Assembly: GCA_013450215.1 (NCBI GenBank)
Contig: JACDSH010000009.1
Span: 1-64,000, forward strand
DNA length: 64,000 bases
Direction: 5' to 3'
Origin: Nitrosospira sp.
Lineage (GTDB): Bacteria; Pseudomonadota; Gammaproteobacteria; Burkholderiales; Nitrosomonadaceae
This document shows, piece by piece, positions 42,874 to 57,439 of the stretch; the stretch's first letter is position 1; each line of letters starts with the position of its first letter. Both the position numbers and the translations under genes were made by a program. The notes below the pieces were generated by a model that worked only from the letters and a program-made list of their open reading frames with translations, made no database searches and was not told the DNA's origin.

Positions 42874-43731
42874 ATGCACTCGACCGGAGTCTCATTGCGC
42901 CAACTGATACTGTCGCTATTGCTGCTTCTACTGAGTGGCTGCAGCGTCATCACCGTGGCCTACAATAATGTAGATATGGCGATACGCTGGATTGCCTCCG
43001 ATTACTTCGATTTCAATACACACCAACAAGCGAAGTTTGATAAGGATTTACAGCGTGCACATGCCTGGCACCGAAAGGAAGAACTACCAAAATATGCCTT
43101 CCTTTGTACGGAAACCGCTAGACGTATCGAGACTGGACTCAAGCCGGCTGATTTAGACTGGATTGGTAGTGCCGTAGAATCACGCAGAGAAGCACTAATG
43201 CATTATGTCGCAACTGATCTAGCCAGTATGCTAGGAACCATGGACTCGAGCCAAATTGGAGTCATGGGCGCTAAATTTGCTAAAGAAAATGCAAAATTCC
43301 GTAAGGAACACTTGGACGTAGCTCCCGATACATTGGAAAAGAAGCGTGTTAAAAAAACATTAGAGCGTATCGAAGACTGGACCGGGACGCTTGAGCCAAA
43401 CCAGAAAGAACGAGTCACTTTGATGGTTAAAAACTTTCCACAGAGCGCTGAACATCGGTATATACACCGCACCACGCGACAACGAGTGCTGCGCGAATTG
43501 CTCGAAACCAAACCACCCAAAGAAAAGTTTGAAGAGGATCTCAGGCAATGGCTAGTCGATTGGGAAAGCGGCCGCACCGTGGAACATGACCGAGTTTGGG
43601 CGCAAGGGGTTAAGCAGTTGCGCCAAATGATCCTAGAGCTTGATACCATGCTAACACCTAAACAACGTCTCCATTTGACCCAGAAACTACATAGCTACGC
43701 AAAAGACTTCACTATACTAAGCAAACGCTAA
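42874..43731 (+). CDS. DUF6279-type lipoprotein
   Basis: 285 aa; lipobox LLLLLSGCSVITVAYNNVDMAIRW. Confidence 0.85.
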   Translation: MHSTGVSLRQLILSLLLLLLSGCSVITVAYNNVDMAIRWIASDYFDFNTHQQAKFDKDLQRAHAWHRKEELPKYAFLCTETARRIETGLKPADLDWIGSAVESRREALMHYVATDLASMLGTMDSSQIGVMGAKFAKENAKFRKEHLDVAPDTLEKKRVKKTLERIEDWTGTLEPNQKERVTLMVKNFPQSAEHRYIHRTTRQRVLRELLETKPPKEKFEEDLRQWLVDWESGRTVEHDRVWAQGVKQLRQMILELDTMLTPKQRLHLTQKLHSYAKDFTILSKR

Positions 43732-43836
43732 GCTGTATCGCAAAATTTGTTCGGCCTTAGCAACTTCAATCAATCTAGACCAACCTTTTCGCCCTACCAT
43801 TTTTTAAAAACACACTGGAATATAAAAGATAATAAA

Positions 43837-44262
43837 ATGAATTCCTTAAGAGATTCCATCACGGCGATTGGTATTCTTGTGATGCTCGCAACTGGACTTT
43901 CCGCCTGCGAAAAATCAGGACCTGCTGAGATTGCAGGGAAAAAGATTGATCAAGCAGTCGGTGAAGCCGGTAAGCAGATAGGTATTGCAACTGACAGAGT
44001 TGTTGAGAGACTCGGTGAACAAGGCGATAAAGCAGTTCTGGTGATTGATGATGCTGAGATTACGGCCAAGGTCAAAACTGCCATTTTTGCCGAACCGGGT
44101 ATTAAGACACTACAAATCAGTGTTAACACCATCAAAGGTATGGTGACATTGAGCGGATCTGTCGACTCATCACCGAGTAGTGATATGACAAAAGTATTGG
44201 CTGGGGCTGTGTCCGGAGTTAAGGAGGTTAAAAATAGGCTGGTGATAAAGCCGATTAGATGA
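43837..44262 (+). CDS. BON domain lipoprotein
   Basis: GLSACEKSG lipobox; DDAEITAKVKTAIFAEPGIKTLQISVNTIKGMVTLSGSVDS; ORF extends to 43747. Confidence 0.88.
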   Translation: MNSLRDSITAIGILVMLATGLSACEKSGPAEIAGKKIDQAVGEAGKQIGIATDRVVERLGEQGDKAVLVIDDAEITAKVKTAIFAEPGIKTLQISVNTIKGMVTLSGSVDSSPSSDMTKVLAGAVSGVKEVKNRLVIKPIR

Positions 44263-44396
44263 AATTTAACTGCTATTAGCTATTTAATCTTTTGATTAAA
44301 ATGGGTTTTATATATAACAATCAAAACCAACATGTCGATATACTACAAACCTGAGGGCATAATAAAAGCCGTGCGATTAAATAAGAATGAATTCAT

Positions 44397-45530
<1,134 letters not shown>

Positions 45531-45638
45531 TCACGTTACGTATTCCAATTTAAAGTTCGGATGATAGTATACAAAAATCGTACTGGCGCGATAGCGCCTG
45601 ATGAAATAACCTATAGCTTCTGCATAAAAGGAAAGAGC

Positions 45639-46049
45639 ATGCTCTGGATCAAAGCGCTACATATCATTTTTATGGTTACCTGGTTTGCGGGTCTATTCTA
45701 CTTGCCGCGCCTATTTGTCTACCATGCCATGAGCAATGACCAACTGAGCATTGAACGCTTCAAGGTGATGGAGCGAAAACTCTTTTATGGAATCATGACA
45801 CCCGGGGCGGTGCTGACCATTGTATCCGGTGTATGGCTCTGGCTAAGCTATGGCTTTTCAGGCGGTTGGCTACATGCCAAACTAGCATTGGTAGTGCTGT
45901 TGGTTGCCTACCATATCTACTGCGGGAAATTATTGGCAGATTTCAAGCATGGCCATAACCAACATGGACATGTCTATTACCGTTGGTTCAATGAAATTCC
46001 GGTAGTGGTTCTAATTGCAGTGGTAATACTGGTGGTCGTAAAGCCGTGA
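45639..46049 (+). CDS. hemJ: HemJ-type protoporphyrinogen oxidase
   Basis: MLWIKALHIIFMVTWFAGLFYLPRLFVYHAMS...NEIPVVVLIAVVILVVVKP; ORF extends to 45561. Confidence 0.9.
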   Translation: MLWIKALHIIFMVTWFAGLFYLPRLFVYHAMSNDQLSIERFKVMERKLFYGIMTPGAVLTIVSGVWLWLSYGFSGGWLHAKLALVVLLVAYHIYCGKLLADFKHGHNQHGHVYYRWFNEIPVVVLIAVVILVVVKP

Positions 46050-46089
46050 AGAGGCTCCATCGTAGGCGGGAAAGTCTTGACGTGGCTCA

Positions 46090-46623
46090 CTACTCATCCA
46101 CCAACATCTGCCCTGGAAACATTACTTCAGTATAGCCAAACAGACGAAAATCGGTAATACGCATCGGATAGAGTATCCCCTGCAAGTGATCGCATTCATG
46201 CTGCACCACACGAGCATGAAATCCCCCTACAGTACGATCAATCGGCTTGCCGTACTGATCAACCCCCCTATAACGCAGCCTGGTAAATCTTGGCACCATA
46301 CCGCGCAGACCCGGAACGCTTAAACAACCCTCCCAATCTTGCTCTACCTCCTGAGTAAGTGGTGTCAGTACGGGATTAAGCAACACAGTGTAAGGCACTT
46401 CCTCGGCGTCGGGGTAGCGCTGATTAAATTTAACGCCAAAAATAACCACTTGTTGACTGACGCCAATCTGCGGTGCGGCTAGTCCCGCACCCTCCAACGC
46501 TTCCATGGTGTCGTGCATATCCTGAATAAGGGTATTAATCTCAAGGGTTCCGAACTTCTCCACCTTACTCGCCACCTTCAGCAGAATCGGATCCCCCATT
46601 TTCAGAACCGTTCTAATCGCCAT
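46090..46623 (-). CDS. def: Peptide deformylase
   Basis: [31 protein letters not shown] motifs. Confidence 0.96.
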   Translation of the reverse strand: MAIRTVLKMGDPILLKVASKVEKFGTLEINTLIQDMHDTMEALEGAGLAAPQIGVSQQVVIFGVKFNQRYPDAEEVPYTVLLNPVLTPLTQEVEQDWEGCLSVPGLRGMVPRFTRLRYRGVDQYGKPIDRTVGGFHARVVQHECDHLQGILYPMRITDFRLFGYTEVMFPGQMLVDE

Positions 46624-47359
46624 CAAGGTTTACCAGTTGTTCAAGAATATTCCGAACATTGACCATCGCTTTCTCAAGGACTGAGTGCACATCTTCCAAA
46701 CGGATGAGATGCTCACTCGTTCCCCGTCCTGCCGCATAATTCGCTACTACTGCAAGGGTCGCATAACACAGCCCCAATTCCTTTGCCAATGCCGCCTCTG
46801 GCATGCCTGTCATGCCGACCATATCAGCGCCATCCCGTTCCAGTCGATTAATTTCTGCCGCACTCTCGAGCCGAGGCCCCTGAGTAGCAGCATAAACGCC
46901 ACCATCAATTATCTTTTCCTTTGCCTGCTTTGCCGCCTCTAACAGACGTCCACGGGTCACCGAGCAGTAAGGATCGGTAAAGTCAATATGGGTAACCGGT
47001 CTATCGGTACTCTCAAAATAGGTGAACTTTCGGCCATGGGTATAATCGATAATCTGATCAGGTAGGGCAATCGTACCTGGCATTAGGTTGCCATGAATAC
47101 CACCTACTGATGCAACCGATACCACGCGTGTTGGCTTGAATGATTCCAGCGCCCACAGATTTGCACGATAGTTCACCATGTGCGGTGGAATAGTATGACC
47201 GTAACCATGCCGTGCGAGGAAGATGATCTCATGGTTACCGATCTTTCCAAATGTCAGTGGCCCTGATGGCTCACCATAAGGCGTTCGCATAACCCGTCTA
47301 TTCGATATCTCAAGACAAGCGAGCTTAGTCATGCCGGTACCACCGATGATTGCAATCAT
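46613..47359 (-). CDS. S-methyl-5'-thioinosine phosphorylase (MTAP/PNP family)
   Basis: 248 aa; [13 protein letters not shown]...[22 protein letters not shown]...[21 protein letters not shown], resembling the Pseudomonas MTIP phosphorylase group. Confidence 0.85.
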   Translation of the reverse strand: MIAIIGGTGMTKLACLEISNRRVMRTPYGEPSGPLTFGKIGNHEIIFLARHGYGHTIPPHMVNYRANLWALESFKPTRVVSVASVGGIHGNLMPGTIALPDQIIDYTHGRKFTYFESTDRPVTHIDFTDPYCSVTRGRLLEAAKQAKEKIIDGGVYAATQGPRLESAAEINRLERDGADMVGMTGMPEAALAKELGLCYATLAVVANYAAGRGTSEHLIRLEDVHSVLEKAMVNVRNILEQLVNLDGD

Positions 47360-47391
47360 ACTTTCTCAGAAGTCAGGCACAGTTTAAAATT

Positions 47392-47937
47392 TTACTCTTT
47401 CATTGCATAAATAGCGGGCAAATTTCGCCATGCTCCGTGCACATCCATGCCACATCCGAACACATAACGATTCGGAAGTGGTACTCCCACGAAATCTGCA
47501 CTAATCGGCTTAGGCCGACCAATATCTTTATTGGTCAGAACCGCACTGTAAAAAGCTGCTGCTCCATCTCTCATAATTCGCTTACGAATTTCTTCCAGAG
47601 TAATCCCTTCATCAAGAATATCATCCAGCACCAACACTACTCGGCCCTGTACATTTTCGCTAGGCATTGCTTTCCATTCAATTTGACTGCCAGTAGTATT
47701 ATCATGGTAACGGGAGGCATGAATATAATCAAAATCTAGTGGAAATTTAAGTAGCGGTAGGAGCTGTCCAGCAAACATCACCCCACCACGCATTACGCTC
47801 AGAACGAGCGGATATCGATCGGACAGCGCTAACGTAATATCCGCCGCCATCCTCATGACAGTATCGGCCATCTCATCAGCAGAGTAAATCATCTCTGCCG
47901 TATCAAGTATTCGTTTCGCTTCTTCAGTTGGAATCAT
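47392..47937 (-). CDS. hpt: Hypoxanthine-guanine phosphoribosyltransferase
   Basis: 181 aa; LSVMRGGVMFAGQL, VVLVLDDILDEGITL PRPP motif. Confidence 0.93.
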   Translation of the reverse strand: MIPTEEAKRILDTAEMIYSADEMADTVMRMAADITLALSDRYPLVLSVMRGGVMFAGQLLPLLKFPLDFDYIHASRYHDNTTGSQIEWKAMPSENVQGRVVLVLDDILDEGITLEEIRKRIMRDGAAAFYSAVLTNKDIGRPKPISADFVGVPLPNRYVFGCGMDVHGAWRNLPAIYAMKE

Positions 47938-48159
47938 CAGCTTTAGTTTCCGAAGCGCGTTCCTAAGCCTGCTACTGGGAAAATGGCCTTGGTTACTTTT
48001 ATCATAAGGTGGCCTCTTAAAATCTAGATTTCGTCACGGCATGCTTCTTCTCATAAAAAATGAGTAGCATATTAACAATATGTTGCACATTCATTTCTTG
48101 TTCTCGATTTATCTTATCCAAAGCTCTAGGTTTTTTAAAATTCCAACGAGTCTACTCAG

Positions 48160-50202
<2,043 letters not shown>

Positions 50203-51384
50203 TCACGCAAATAGCCTCAATGATATCTCGCCACCAGCAAGAATATTTCGTGCCCTCATCATGTCCTGCATACTGCCCAGATGTTGTTTGATCTTAACGA
50301 TGCCACTATCGGTCAAAGAGATGCGGTTATCATCCACCAGCATACCGCCCAGGGTAGTGGAAAAGATCCCAGCAAGATGCATCATCTGATCGAAAACTCT
50401 CTCGCCGTTCTTCACTCTAGGCACGTCCAGTAGAAATGTAACTCCATGCGTGGTGAACGTTCGCATGTTATCAGGCAGAAATGGAGCAGAGTCAAAATTG
50501 TTGAGTGAGAATAAGACCGCGCCACTTTCATCGCGATAGCTAAATGCGCCCTCTGTCTCCAACTTGAGACCCGATGCTTCTGCCAGGGCGCGAATCTTGG
50601 TACCGGTGAATGCGCCACCATCCTTGCTGATGATATTGATACTCACCATCACATCCACTTCTGCACAGAACTGATCTAGCGCCACCGCCTGCGCATGGGC
50701 GTGCCGAATATCTGGCAAATCAGCTATCGCATTCATATGAGTAGAAAAATTTTTCACCATGTCGAAAAACTCGGACAGATTTACTTCACTCACAGGACCT
50801 GACCGATCAACCATCTGTAGACAGCCTTTCAATTTGGTGTAGCCGCCCCCGCCCTCATTTGTTTCTACCGTTATCTCTTCCCAGGATGCACCTGAGTCTC
50901 TCTGCCCCAGCCAGTGTACCGGTTTACCAAAATCAAATTTACGCAGCAATACCGCAGTCAGGCCTGATGGGGCAATTAATGCGTCGCTCTGGATATTCAC
51001 AATATAATCAATACCGCCAGCACCGCCAGCCTCGATCGCTTTCTGTTCTGCCAGTATAGGTACTGCAACCTTGGGAGTAGCATCTGCCTGAGGAAACTCT
51101 GCCGCTTCACCTGCATCTATTCCTTGTTCGGCAATCCCTACACTCATTTCCGTCTGAAATTCCTGCAATACTTCCTTGCCGAGTTGGGGCTCTATCCGCC
51201 CACCCTCTTCAATACTCACATCGGGCTCGAGTAGCACATCCTCATGCTTATGCCCGAATGCCTCTTCAGCGCTGCGACGAAAGCGACGCTGCTGTACCCA
51301 GTTGAAGAGAGCCACACCCACTACCACAGCACCCCCTATGACAACCAGACTGATCTGCAGGTCACTCATGCCCATCGTGTCCAT
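50203..51384 (-). CDS. zipA: Cell division protein ZipA
   Basis: 393 aa; N-terminal TM SDLQISLVVIGGAVVVGVALFNWVQQRRFRR, C-terminal FtsZ-binding domain; between smc and ligA. Confidence 0.92.
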   Translation of the reverse strand: MDTMGMSDLQISLVVIGGAVVVGVALFNWVQQRRFRRSAEEAFGHKHEDVLLEPDVSIEEGGRIEPQLGKEVLQEFQTEMSVGIAEQGIDAGEAAEFPQADATPKVAVPILAEQKAIEAGGAGGIDYIVNIQSDALIAPSGLTAVLLRKFDFGKPVHWLGQRDSGASWEEITVETNEGGGGYTKLKGCLQMVDRSGPVSEVNLSEFFDMVKNFSTHMNAIADLPDIRHAHAQAVALDQFCAEVDVMVSINIISKDGGAFTGTKIRALAEASGLKLETEGAFSYRDESGAVLFSLNNFDSAPFLPDNMRTFTTHGVTFLLDVPRVKNGERVFDQMMHLAGIFSTTLGGMLVDDNRISLTDSGIVKIKQHLGSMQDMMRARNILAGGEISLRLFA

Positions 51385-54300
51385 TATGCAACTGCCGCCA
51401 CATCGCTCAACTTGACCGCCTCTTCAATATCTACTGCGACTACTCGCGAGACACCCTGCTCCTGCATGGTGACGCCTATCAACTGCTGCGCCATTTCCAT
51501 GGTGATTTTATTGTGGCTGATAAAAATAAACTGGGTCTGACGTGACATTCTCTTCACTAAATCACAGAAACGCACAGTATTGCTGTCATCCAGCGGAGCA
51601 TCCACCTCATCCAACAGACAGAAGGGGGCAGGATTGAGTTTAAATAGGGAAAATACAAGCGCCAATGCTGTCAACGCCTTCTCACCACCAGACAGCAAAT
51701 GAATAGAACTATTCTTCTTGCCAGGTGGCTGAGCAATGATCTGTACGCCAGAATCAAGAATCTCCTCACCACTAAGCACCAGCTTAGCCTGTCCGCCACC
51801 AAATATAACAGGGAACATTTCGCTCAGATGACTGTTAACCTTGTCGAAAGTTTCCAGTAGGCGTTCACGAGTTTCTCGGTCTATCCGGCGGATAGCATTT
51901 TCCAACGTTTCAACGGCTTCTCTCAAATCCTGTAATTGCGCATCAAGATAATTCTTGCGCTCCTGAGAGGCTTGTAACTCATCAAGCGCGGCAAGATTGA
52001 CCGCGCCGAGGGCAGAAATCTCAGTATTCAGACGATTGATTCCAGTCTGCAGCGCAGTAGGCCGCATTTTCCCGAGAGTCAGCAGTAACTCCTCCTCATT
52101 GGCCTTCGCCTCTTTTAACTGTTCTCCAAACTGACTCTCGGCAATACGTGCCTCCTGCTCCTTAAGTCTCGCCTGAGTGATCGACTCCCGTAGTGGGTGC
52201 AATTTCTGTTCAGAAGTCATTCGCTCCTGCTCTATCTCCCGCAACTCATTGGCCGCACCTTCCATAACATTTCGCGCTTTTGCGAGACCCATTTCACGCT
52301 GCTCACGCAACGTTAACCACTCGTGTAACTGAATATTTATCTTGGCCTCATCAAAACCACCCTGTTCAATCTGTAATTTTTCCAGATTGCTTTTTAATTC
52401 AGCAACACTCTCATCGATAGAACGAATGGAATTCTCTACTTCGACAATCTTACTCTGACAAGTTTTTTCATAGAAAGCGGCTTCCTGCGTTTCCCTAACC
52501 ACATCCTGAACTAATTGCCTTTGAGCATTGAGGGATTGTTCGGATGCTTCCCCCCTCAATTTCTCATCTTGCACTCGTCCCTGTAGAGCGACAATTTCAA
52601 CTTGATACTCTGCCAACTTGATCTCAGCATCCTGTTTATGCGAAGCCTCCGCCCCCATCTGCTGTGCGATCTCTGTCAATTCATCCTCAATCTGACTTCG
52701 GCGCTGACTAGCACGTTCGGCCAACTGGTTGAGCTTAAGCATATGTATCTGCCGCTCATGGTGCTGATGCTGAAGTTGCTCATTATCCTGACGCAAGCGT
52801 GCGATCAATACTTCTAGTTCATGATAGGCTTCTTCTGCTGCCTTTAGTGATGAGTCCTCTATGGTGAGCGCATTCCTTAGCACGTTCACTTCTATTCCGA
52901 TCTGAGTTATTTCCCGCTGCCTGGCCAATACTCCATGCAATTGCGAGTCAGGGGCATAGTAAGTAAGGCTATGGCGGGTAAAGATATGCCCTTCTCGGGT
53001 CACCAGCATCTCTCCACCAGTCAGTCTCATACGCTGAGAGAGAGCATCTTGCACACCATCAACCACAAATATCCCATTCAGCCATTCATTTAATACAGCT
53101 TCTATTTTGGTGTCATCACACGTGAGATACTGCTGCAAGAGTGTCATATCCTTCTCGCCATGCAAATCATCTTCAGCCTGTTCGGGCACTCCAACTGGTT
53201 CGAATGCAACCCATCTGCCAGGTGGCAAATCACTTGACCATTCCTGCGCTGTTTCCAATCTCTCAAGCTGGGCACTGTTCAAGCGCTCGCGCAGCACAGC
53301 TTCAAGCGCATCTTCCCAGCCCTTTTCAATCTGGATGCTTTGCCACAGACGAGGTGATGCATCCAATTGATGCCTGGTAATCCAGGCGCTCAGACCTTCA
53401 TTACCTTCGAGCCGATGCTGCAGGCGTTGCAATGCATCAAACCGTGCCTCCGCCTGGGTAATCTGCTGTCCCAGTAGTTGCACTTTGCGCACGAACTCTC
53501 GTTTATTCCCTTCCGAGTTGGGCAGACACTCTAACGCTTGCGCAAGCTCGTTCTGCTTTTGCTTCAGGTCTGCGGCGACACCCCCTGTTTCGCGCTGCAA
53601 GCGGAATAAACTCTCATCATCAGTTTGTGGAAGCAAACCCCGTTCCTCCAGCAGACGCTCGCGACGCAATTCCAATTGTTGCAGTGATTTCTCAGCATGG
53701 ATGCGATGACTCTCTTCAAGCTGTCCACTCTGCTCGACTAGCACTAGGCTGTGTTGCATTTCCCCCAGTCTCTCCTGGAACGAGCGGAAGACGGACTCCG
53801 CTATCGGCAACCTCTCATTCTCCGTCGCAGCTTTTTGCTTACCAGCTTCATGAGTCAGCTCTGCCCGAAAAAGTTCACCGCGCCAGCGGCTCATACTATT
53901 GGTCGCACTTTCCTTTTGCTCCCCATGATGCTCAAGCTGGCCCTTTGCTGCTGTAATCTGTAATTCCATCCGCTGACGATTCTCGCGCAGATGTTGTATC
54001 TGTTGCTCAATCCGCGCCACTTCTGCATTGGCGGCATACAAATCTCCCTGCGACTGGTGCAGGCTATCGCTGGCAGCGTAATGCTGGGCACGTTTTTCTT
54101 CCAGCCGTTTTTCCGCATCACGCAGACGTGCGGTCTCAGCTTCCAGTTCAAGTTCTAATCGTTCAATTTCATTTTCTGCATGGATACGCTGAGCTGATGC
54201 ATCCTGTTTACGTGCAAGCCACAATAGATTCTGTGAGGTATACAACTGAACTTGCAGTTCCTTAAACTGGGTAGCGACCTTGGCCTGCTCTTCCAAGTGC

Positions 54301-54917
54301 TGTAACTGCCTCTCCAATTCCTGGCAGATATCATCCACCCTTGTTAAGTTTTCGCGAGTGTCGTTCAACCGCAACTCAGTCTCACGGCGGCGTTCACGGT
54401 ACTTAGAAACCCCTGCGGCCTCTTCCAGAAATACGCGCAACTCCTCCGGCTTAGCCTCAATGATGCGAGAAATCATTCCTTGCTCGATAATCGCGTAGCC
54501 ACGCCCACCTAGACCGGTACCAAGAAAGATATCGGCAATATCACGTCGGCGTACGTGAATATTGTTGATGTAGTAGCATGATTCCCCATCCCGTAGCAGC
54601 ACTCGCTTGATAGAGATCTCGGCATAGCTTGACCATTGCCCTGCTGCCTTTCCAAGACTGTTATCAAATAACAGTTCGACACTGGCTCGCCCTACCGGTT
54701 TGCGATTAGCCGAGCCGTTAAAAATCACGTCCTGCATGGACTCGCCACGTAGTGCCGATGCCCTCGATTCACCCAGCACCCAGCGCACCGCATCAACTAC
54801 ATTTGACTTACCACAACCATTGGGACCAACAACACCAACCAGATCACCTGGAACAGAAATATTGGTAGGATCAACGAAGGATTTGAAACCGGCAAGTTTG
54901 ATATGGGAGAGACGCAA
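51384..54917 (-). CDS. smc: Chromosome segregation protein SMC
   Basis: 1177 aa; MRLSHIKLAGFKSFVDPTNISVPGDLVGVVGPNGCGKSNVVDAVRWVLGE; hinge, coiled coils, LLSGGEKALTALALVFSLF. Confidence 0.98.
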   Translation of the reverse strand: MRLSHIKLAGFKSFVDPTNISVPGDLVGVVGPNGCGKSNVVDAVRWVLGESRASALRGESMQDVIFNGSANRKPVGRASVELLFDNSLGKAAGQWSSYAEISIKRVLLRDGESCYYINNIHVRRRDIADIFLGTGLGGRGYAIIEQGMISRIIEAKPEELRVFLEEAAGVSKYRERRRETELRLNDTRENLTRVDDICQELERQLQHLEEQAKVATQFKELQVQLYTSQNLLWLARKQDASAQRIHAENEIERLELELEAETARLRDAEKRLEEKRAQHYAASDSLHQSQGDLYAANAEVARIEQQIQHLRENRQRMELQITAAKGQLEHHGEQKESATNSMSRWRGELFRAELTHEAGKQKAATENERLPIAESVFRSFQERLGEMQHSLVLVEQSGQLEESHRIHAEKSLQQLELRRERLLEERGLLPQTDDESLFRLQRETGGVAADLKQKQNELAQALECLPNSEGNKREFVRKVQLLGQQITQAEARFDALQRLQHRLEGNEGLSAWITRHQLDASPRLWQSIQIEKGWEDALEAVLRERLNSAQLERLETAQEWSSDLPPGRWVAFEPVGVPEQAEDDLHGEKDMTLLQQYLTCDDTKIEAVLNEWLNGIFVVDGVQDALSQRMRLTGGEMLVTREGHIFTRHSLTYYAPDSQLHGVLARQREITQIGIEVNVLRNALTIEDSSLKAAEEAYHELEVLIARLRQDNEQLQHQHHERQIHMLKLNQLAERASQRRSQIEDELTEIAQQMGAEASHKQDAEIKLAEYQVEIVALQGRVQDEKLRGEASEQSLNAQRQLVQDVVRETQEAAFYEKTCQSKIVEVENSIRSIDESVAELKSNLEKLQIEQGGFDEAKINIQLHEWLTLREQREMGLAKARNVMEGAANELREIEQERMTSEQKLHPLRESITQARLKEQEARIAESQFGEQLKEAKANEEELLLTLGKMRPTALQTGINRLNTEISALGAVNLAALDELQASQERKNYLDAQLQDLREAVETLENAIRRIDRETRERLLETFDKVNSHLSEMFPVIFGGGQAKLVLSGEEILDSGVQIIAQPPGKKNSSIHLLSGGEKALTALALVFSLFKLNPAPFCLLDEVDAPLDDSNTVRFCDLVKRMSRQTQFIFISHNKITMEMAQQLIGVTMQEQGVSRVVAVDIEEAVKLSDVAAVA

Positions 54918-55016
54918 TTTATTGTTTGTTACCAGTTATAATTGGGGAAATTAAAAAATGCCCTATAAAACAACCCTAGGGGTGATCATTCTAACCGATT
55001 TGACCGAGAGAAGAGA

Positions 55017-55436
55017 ATGCCTAGCCGTCCCGCAAAATATCTGGAAACCTTCCCAAACCCAACCCCTGCAAGGGATTACCATATTCATATGGAGATCCCG
55101 GAGTTTACTTGCCTTTGTCCTAAGACCGGACAACCGGATTTTGCTACTCTGATCCTTGATTACATCCCTGATAAAAAGTGTATCGAACTTAAAAGCCTCA
55201 AGCTCTACATTTGGTCTTATCGCAACGAGGGTGCATTTCATGAAGCTGTCGCTAACCGCATACTTGATGACCTGACTGCCGCTCTAAAGCCGAGGTATAT
55301 GCGCCTTACTGCTAAATTCTATGTGCGCGGTGGCATTTTCACCAATATTGTGGCGGAACAACGGAAATCTGGGTGGAAACCACTAGCAACGGTAGAATTG
55401 GGGAAATTCGAGAGCCAATCCAACATACGCTCTTGA
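55017..55436 (+). CDS. queF: NADPH-dependent 7-cyano-7-deazaguanine reductase
   Basis: 139 aa; [39 protein letters not shown]. Confidence 0.96.
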   Translation: MPSRPAKYLETFPNPTPARDYHIHMEIPEFTCLCPKTGQPDFATLILDYIPDKKCIELKSLKLYIWSYRNEGAFHEAVANRILDDLTAALKPRYMRLTAKFYVRGGIFTNIVAEQRKSGWKPLATVELGKFESQSNIRS

Positions 55437-55790
55437 GTTTGCAGACCTCTCAGCGCCATCACAAAAATCCTTGCGCAACTGAGAGTGGTTGTCCACCATC
55501 GATCAGGTTTTCCGTACTGCCAATTGCAACCCTATCTGGCAAGGTTTTATCTGAAATCCAAATCTTTGAACAACCTGTAAACTAATAACAATCAAGAGTA
55601 TGCGCATAAAAACCCGTCAGCTCTTCTAATTATCGGTCTGAGTATTTTGTTATGGAATGGTCTCTATACGGCAGGAAGTTGTCCCAACTTACCTCCTTTC
55701 TAATCCCCGATTACCAGCTGAATTTCCTCAATATTAGCTGTCACGATGCTCCACCTCGCCCTCACAGATAATGGTTACTGTCTCGAAAAA

Positions 55791-57401
55791 TCACCCATCC
55801 ATATGGGTTTGGAATACCAACCCAGCATGCTCGCGTAACCGATGAAAATTAATCATCTTCCAGTTCTCTTGTGCAACACTGAGCTCTGCGCCAAATGCAG
55901 CTAGGAAGGTGGGGGCATCGACTGCGTCGTATGCGACACGATGTCCATTGGTATCAATGAATCGTTTCAGCTCGCGCGGATCATCAGCAGTGACCCAGCG
56001 GGCCATCTGGTACTTGGCCGAAGAGAGGCGAGTTTCTACTCCGTATTCGTGCTTGAGTCGATGCGCCACCACTTCAAATTGTAGTGTGCCGACAGCACCC
56101 AATAATAGTGCACCACCTGCGTACGGTCGGAATACTTGGATTGCACCCTCCTCGCCTAACTGAGTCAGACCAAGTTTGAGCTGTTTCCCACGCATTGGGT
56201 CGGCAAGCTCGACCGTCTGAAAAATCTCTGGGGAGAAAAATGGAAGGCCCGTAAACTGCAACTCTTCACCTTCTGTCAAAGTATCCCCCAATTGCAATGT
56301 GCCATGATTGGGAATACCGATAATATCTCCCGGATAAGCGACATCAAGCAATTCCCGCCGCTGAGAGAGAAATGACACCACGCTGCCTGGACGAACATCT
56401 TTCCCGCTACGCACCACATGCAAATTCATGCCGCGTTCGAAACGCCCCGAGCAGATACGTACAAAAGCAATCCGATCCCGGTGGGCCGGGTTCATATTGG
56501 CCTGGATTTTGAATACCACGCCAGAAAATTTAGGCTCGTCCGGCTGCACCACGCGCTGTATAGCTTTACGCGGCCTAGGCGACGGAGCTAGATCGATCAA
56601 TGCATCAAGTACTTCTTGGATACCGAAATTATTAATAGCAGAGCCGAAAAATACCGGGGTCTGACGGCCTGCAAGAAAAGCCTCTCGGTTAAACTCCTCA
56701 GAGGCACCTCGGATCAATTCAATCTCCTGTCTTGCATGAGTAAAACTCTCACCAAAACGGGACACCATAGCTGGATTATCAAGCCCCTCGATAATCTCAT
56801 CTCTGCCGCCTAATTTATCTGCACCCGGTTGAAATACATGCATACGGTCTCGGTTCAAGTCAAATACCCCATGAAAATGATGACCCATTCCCACCGGCCA
56901 CGTAAAGGGTACCGTCGACATATGGAGCGTCTGCTCGATCTCGTCTATCAGGTCAAGTGGCTCACGCACCTCACGATCCATCTTGTTAACAAATGTGAGG
57001 ATAGGCGTGTTACGAGCACGACATACTTCCAGTAAGCGTAAGGTCTGTGCCTCTACACCATTGGCAGCATCAATGACCATCAGTGCTGCATCCACAGCAG
57101 TCAAGACTCGGTAAGTATCCTCTGAAAAGTCCTGATGACCCGGCGTATCTAGCAGATTAATGACACAGCCACGATATTCCATCTGCATCACTGAACTAGC
57201 CACAGAAATACCACGCTGCTTCTCGATCTCCATCCAGTCGGAGGTGACATGACGGCTGGCCTTTCGTGCCTTGACGCTGCCCGCGATATGGATGGCTCCG
57301 GCAAAAAGTAGCAGCTTTTCAGTAAGCGTGGTCTTACCTGCATCAGGGTGAGAGATAATGGCGAAGGTACGTCTACGCTTTACTTCCTGTTCAATTGTCA
57401 T
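55791..57401 (-). CDS. prfC: Peptide chain release factor 3
   Basis: 536 aa; RRRTFAIISHPDAGKTTLTEKLLLFAGAIHIAGSVKARK. Confidence 0.98.
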   Translation of the reverse strand: MTIEQEVKRRRTFAIISHPDAGKTTLTEKLLLFAGAIHIAGSVKARKASRHVTSDWMEIEKQRGISVASSVMQMEYRGCVINLLDTPGHQDFSEDTYRVLTAVDAALMVIDAANGVEAQTLRLLEVCRARNTPILTFVNKMDREVREPLDLIDEIEQTLHMSTVPFTWPVGMGHHFHGVFDLNRDRMHVFQPGADKLGGRDEIIEGLDNPAMVSRFGESFTHARQEIELIRGASEEFNREAFLAGRQTPVFFGSAINNFGIQEVLDALIDLAPSPRPRKAIQRVVQPDEPKFSGVVFKIQANMNPAHRDRIAFVRICSGRFERGMNLHVVRSGKDVRPGSVVSFLSQRRELLDVAYPGDIIGIPNHGTLQLGDTLTEGEELQFTGLPFFSPEIFQTVELADPMRGKQLKLGLTQLGEEGAIQVFRPYAGGALLLGAVGTLQFEVVAHRLKHEYGVETRLSSAKYQMARWVTADDPRELKRFIDTNGHRVAYDAVDAPTFLAAFGAELSVAQENWKMINFHRLREHAGLVFQTHMDG

Positions 57402-57439
57402 TCAGGTACCTCTAAAAATTCAAATTTCGCCACGGTACG

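Noticed and set aside
55565-55700. Hydrophobic frame NNQEYAHKNPSALLIIGLSILLWNGLYTAGSCPNLPPF* between queF and prfC
   Set aside because: The frame has no ATG/GTG near its beginning and an upstream TAA just before it; possibly a decayed gene but not supportable as a CDS.
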